DNA of 64,000 bases. It comes from Adineta steineri. Taxonomy: Eukaryota; Rotifera; Eurotatoria; Adinetida; Adinetidae. Below are positions 61,077 to 64,000 of this stretch, one piece after another. Each line of letters begins with the position of its first letter. Within the stretch, counting starts at the first letter, position 1. The stretch lies in NCBI GenBank assembly GCA_905250115.1, contig CAJNOI010000162.1, positions 140,394-204,393 of the forward strand, written 5' to 3'. Both the position numbers and the translations under genes were made by a program. The notes beneath the pieces were generated by a model, which searched no databases, was not told where the DNA came from, and saw only the letters and a program-made list of their open reading frames with translations.

Positions 61077-64000
61077 ATGGTCACGCCAACTCCAGTGAAT
61101 ATGTTACCCTCATATCCTTCTTCCGGTATACCTTTCAGTATATTTCGTCAAGATCTTGAACAATATTCACTTTGTCATATGAAAGATGATGATACTAAAA
61201 CATTTTTATGGCATCAATTTATGCTTGATGTACTTTTTAACATTCCTTGTTCACCCATAGACAATCAAAATATCATTGAAGCGTCTCATCGTGTAAATGA
61301 AATCGATATAAGTGATTCTATTGATATTAAACAAGCACATATTGATGAATTCTTAACGATGTATACATCGCATAAAGCTATAAAATGGTATACGAGAGAT
61401 TCATTTCTATATCGTGCATTTAACAAAGCATGTCGAACTGTGGATAGTGATTTAATAATACAATTTCATTCATTTGTTAAAGATCTTAATAATCAATTAG
61501 AACATCTATATGTACAACAGAAGGATAAATTGTATAGTAAACGACCATTGACTGTGTATCGTGGACAAGCATTGTGGCATATTAATGAATTAAAGAAATT
61601 TCGTGAAAGTAAATCTGGTGATCTTATAGCAATGAACACATTTTTATCGACAACAGTCAATCATGATGTGGCTCTTGGTTTTATTTTAGGCGCTGATAAG
61701 AACACGTCTGTGATGCTTCAAATTACAATCAATGACGAGGTAAAAAATGACACTCGAACTCAAATATTTGCTGACATTAAGCAATTTAGTGACTATGAAG
61801 ATGAAGAAGAAATTCTCTTTGGTATGTCCACTGTTTTCAAGTTTATTTCTATTGAGGATACAGATTATTGTATGATAGTCAATTTGGAATTAACCGATTG
61901 TAAAGCAGATGAAAATGTAAACAGATTGATGAATGAAGTTAAAAGTCATTTATATGAAATATCTCGTAAACAAATTCCATTTTATATATTTAAACAATTA
62001 TTCACAACAACTTCTCATGGCGATTTTAGATCATTTACAGAACTAATGAAATTTGTTCTTGCTGATTTAACACAAATATTTGTCATCAATATGTACAAAA
62101 AAGAATGTCGAATGAAAGAACTTATCGATACAGATAATAATTTACTTGAATTCATTAATAAAACAAATCATGATATGATTCGTTCTAGTGAAAGATCAAT
62201 TTGTCTTTTATTCGATATACTCAATCGATTTCTTTATTCTTCAAACAAAACTAAACATGAACAAATCTCATTTAATTTGAATGATAAAATAAGTTTATTT
62301 TGTTTCGGAGGATTTTTATTTCTTATTGGTGAATCCAATAAAAGTATTCGATATTTTGAAATACTCTTAAAAAATGATTGGATTGATGACCAATTGAAAA
62401 TATTAATCTATACATTATTCGGTACAGGTTATGCAGGAATCGAAGAAAAAGAATTAGCATCGAAATATTTTTCACATGCATTACAATCATTTGAATCATC
62501 TACACAAACGTCGTTTATGCCATCTTCTCATCCTCATCCTCATACATTAGATGATCCCGATGAACAAGGAAATGAAATCTTATTAAATATCCAACAATCA
62601 TTTCTACAAAATAAACAATTTGATAATGACATCAATGAAAAAATCCGTTTATTAATTTTAGGTAATAGATTTTCCGAAGAACAAAAATTAAATGATGCTC
62701 TTAATCATTGGGAAGAAGCATTAGAAATAATATCTTCGATACCTTTTACAATTGGAAATGTTTTTAATGGAATTATTTATTTACAAATGGCAACTGTATA
62801 TTGTCGTTTAAATAAAACATCGGAAGCTTTAAATTTTATGGAAAAGGGTTTCGAATATATGAAATGTTATTATCCATCAACTCATCGAATGTTTGCTACT
62901 TTTTATTTTCTATATGGATATTTTCTAATACAAAATGAAAGATCTTCACAAGCAATTAAATATTTAGAAAAAGCATTAGTAAATCCATATTTTTCCACCA
63001 ATAAAGATTTTCTTAGTGCTGTTTATAGTTTATTAGTAATGGGTAGCATACAATCCGGTAATATTAATTGTGCAGAACAATATTGTTACAAAGCTCTTCA
63101 ATATCAATCATCAACAAATTCTACGAATATGATTTCTATTTTCCTCGAAGGATTACCACACATAAAAATGATGGTTGATGCTCAAGGTACAGATTATGCA
63201 CGGCAGGTTATTGGGATGAGTTTACAACTTGGTCAACAAATGCTTTCGAAAATAATTCAAAACTCCAATGTATTGCCTGATATTAATAATGATCAAACTA
63301 ATAATTTTGATAAATTTATTACTTATGCAGATCATTATCGTCATCAACAAGATTATTTAAATGCAGAAATATATTATAGTAAAGCTCTTGAAGTTATAAC
63401 ACAATTACAAACAAATCATATATGGAATATCTATAGAAAAATGATGAGAATGAATAAAAATGATAATTCTCATTATCGCGATTATTTTATTGAACAATAT
63501 TCGAAATATGATGAGAATAATCCAGAAGATTTTCAAATAATTTCAACATTACAAATAATTATGTATAAATTTTGTCTTAACGAAAATGAATTTGATTTAG
63601 GATTTGATTGTTTAATCTATGGAACATTTATGGCAATAAAATCTTTCGTTCATCAAATTAAAATCGATTCAAATTATATTTCAAATTTATTAAATTATAT
63701 TTTTCATCATCAACAATTTGCTCAACTATGTTCAATATTAACTAAATCCATTGAAATTTATTCAAATACTTGGATAAAACATCTACAAGATTTTCTTAAC
63801 ATATATTTTACTTGTGATGAACTTTACACATGTCTAGCAAAGATCATTCATCATCCACACATTGACAATACGATCGAACAAATCAAATCAAAATATATCA
63901 ATGAGAAATCATCGAATGCAATTTTTCTATTTCTTAATACATTATTAAAGTTTATTCGTCAAAGTATTCCTGTGTTAGTCAAATCAAATCTTTCTTTTTC
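61077..64000 (+). CDS. ADP-ribosyltransferase with TPR repeats (partial, runs off window)
   Basis: Open from ATG 61077 to the window end (974 codons, no stop, no intron). Residues about 155-255 carry the three marks of an arginine-type (R-S-E) ADP-ribosyltransferase: VYRGQ (Arg162), TFLSTT (Ser191) and DEEEILF (E-x-E at 243-245). This predicts NAD binding and transfer to a protein side chain. From about 400 on, alternating helices with TPR-like signatures appear (LASKYFSHALQSFE, DALNHWEEALEII, QMATVYCRLNKTSEALNFME, QAIKYLEKALVNP, AEIYYSKALEVI), likely a scaffold for partner choice. ART-TPR fusions are a large, expanded group in bdelloids. No signal peptide, so probably cytosolic. Codon use is like its neighbours. 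The C-terminus is unknown. Confidence 0.8.
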   Translation, partial: MVTPTPVNMLPSYPSSGIPFSIFRQDLEQYSLCHMKDDDTKTFLWHQFMLDVLFNIPCSPIDNQNIIEASHRVNEIDISDSIDIKQAHIDEFLTMYTSHKAIKWYTRDSFLYRAFNKACRTVDSDLIIQFHSFVKDLNNQLEHLYVQQKDKLYSKRPLTVYRGQALWHINELKKFRESKSGDLIAMNTFLSTTVNHDVALGFILGADKNTSVMLQITINDEVKNDTRTQIFADIKQFSDYEDEEEILFGMSTVFKFISIEDTDYCMIVNLELTDCKADENVNRLMNEVKSHLYEISRKQIPFYIFKQLFTTTSHGDFRSFTELMKFVLADLTQIFVINMYKKECRMKELIDTDNNLLEFINKTNHDMIRSSERSICLLFDILNRFLYSSNKTKHEQISFNLNDKISLFCFGGFLFLIGESNKSIRYFEILLKNDWIDDQLKILIYTLFGTGYAGIEEKELASKYFSHALQSFESSTQTSFMPSSHPHPHTLDDPDEQGNEILLNIQQSFLQNKQFDNDINEKIRLLILGNRFSEEQKLNDALNHWEEALEIISSIPFTIGNVFNGIIYLQMATVYCRLNKTSEALNFMEKGFEYMKCYYPSTHRMFATFYFLYGYFLIQNERSSQAIKYLEKALVNPYFSTNKDFLSAVYSLLVMGSIQSGNINCAEQYCYKALQYQSSTNSTNMISIFLEGLPHIKMMVDAQGTDYARQVIGMSLQLGQQMLSKIIQNSNVLPDINNDQTNNFDKFITYADHYRHQQDYLNAEIYYSKALEVITQLQTNHIWNIYRKMMRMNKNDNSHYRDYFIEQYSKYDENNPEDFQIISTLQIIMYKFCLNENEFDLGFDCLIYGTFMAIKSFVHQIKIDSNYISNLLNYIFHHQQFAQLCSILTKSIEIYSNTWIKHLQDFLNIYFTCDELYTCLAKIIHHPHIDNTIEQIKSKYINEKSSNAIFLFLNTLLKFIRQSIPVLVKSNLSF

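Overview
The window reads as nuclear DNA of a bdelloid rotifer (Adineta/Rotaria type). It is very AT-rich and its introns are mostly 50-70 bp GT-AG. Its proteins include bdelloid-style types: an ADP-ribosyltransferase/TPR protein, fast-evolving 7TM receptors, and type II membrane proteins with Thr-rich stalks. TGTGGG-like repeats, the telomere unit reported for bdelloids, are scattered through it. The species assignment is inference; no database search was run. There are two N runs, at 25550-26035 and 46654-46753.

Layout, left to right. 1-12.5 kb is accessory-like: a small foldback element, an ~0.8 kb duplicated segment (about 2880-3840 and 5945-6780), an S/L-rich membrane protein, a nonsense-mutated membrane protein, a DDE-like transposase gene with one in-frame stop, and a frameshifted F-box/LRR-type fragment. 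13.8-16 kb carries the most striking gene: two ubiquitin units fused through spliced exons to a VWA-domain protein. 18-26.4 kb holds two paralogous genes (TM, Thr stalk, lectin-like domain) in a segmental duplication, a dead LINE fragment, a 1.3 kb hAT-type element with a perfect 8-bp target duplication, and an eEF1B gene fragment that runs straight into telomere-like repeats at an assembly gap. 26.7-33 kb has a second hAT-type element, a Ly6-like GPI protein, a 7TM receptor with one frameshift, and a palindromic MITE. 34.4-39.8 kb is a tandem duplication of a tiny Gly-rich protein gene. 40-46 kb holds a small putative mitochondrial protein, an F-box/ankyrin gene, a Fuseless-like membrane protein and a 7TM pseudogene. 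49-54 kb is one mucin-like type I membrane protein gene. 56-64 kb has a small basic protein, a rhomboid protease, a 513-aa tail-anchored orphan and the 5' part of an ART-TPR gene running off the window end.

Two themes recur. First, there are about 17 short elements whose arms are degenerate telomere-like repeats (typical end CTTGAGGGTGTGG). Most are foldbacks with the G-rich arm left and the C-rich arm right, the geometry of two telomeres joined end to end; a few are single arms. Second, several coding remnants stay in frame and are broken by stop codons that look like one transition away from Trp or Gln. No operon logic is evident; the genes look independently transcribed. No tRNA, rRNA or CRISPR array was recognised.
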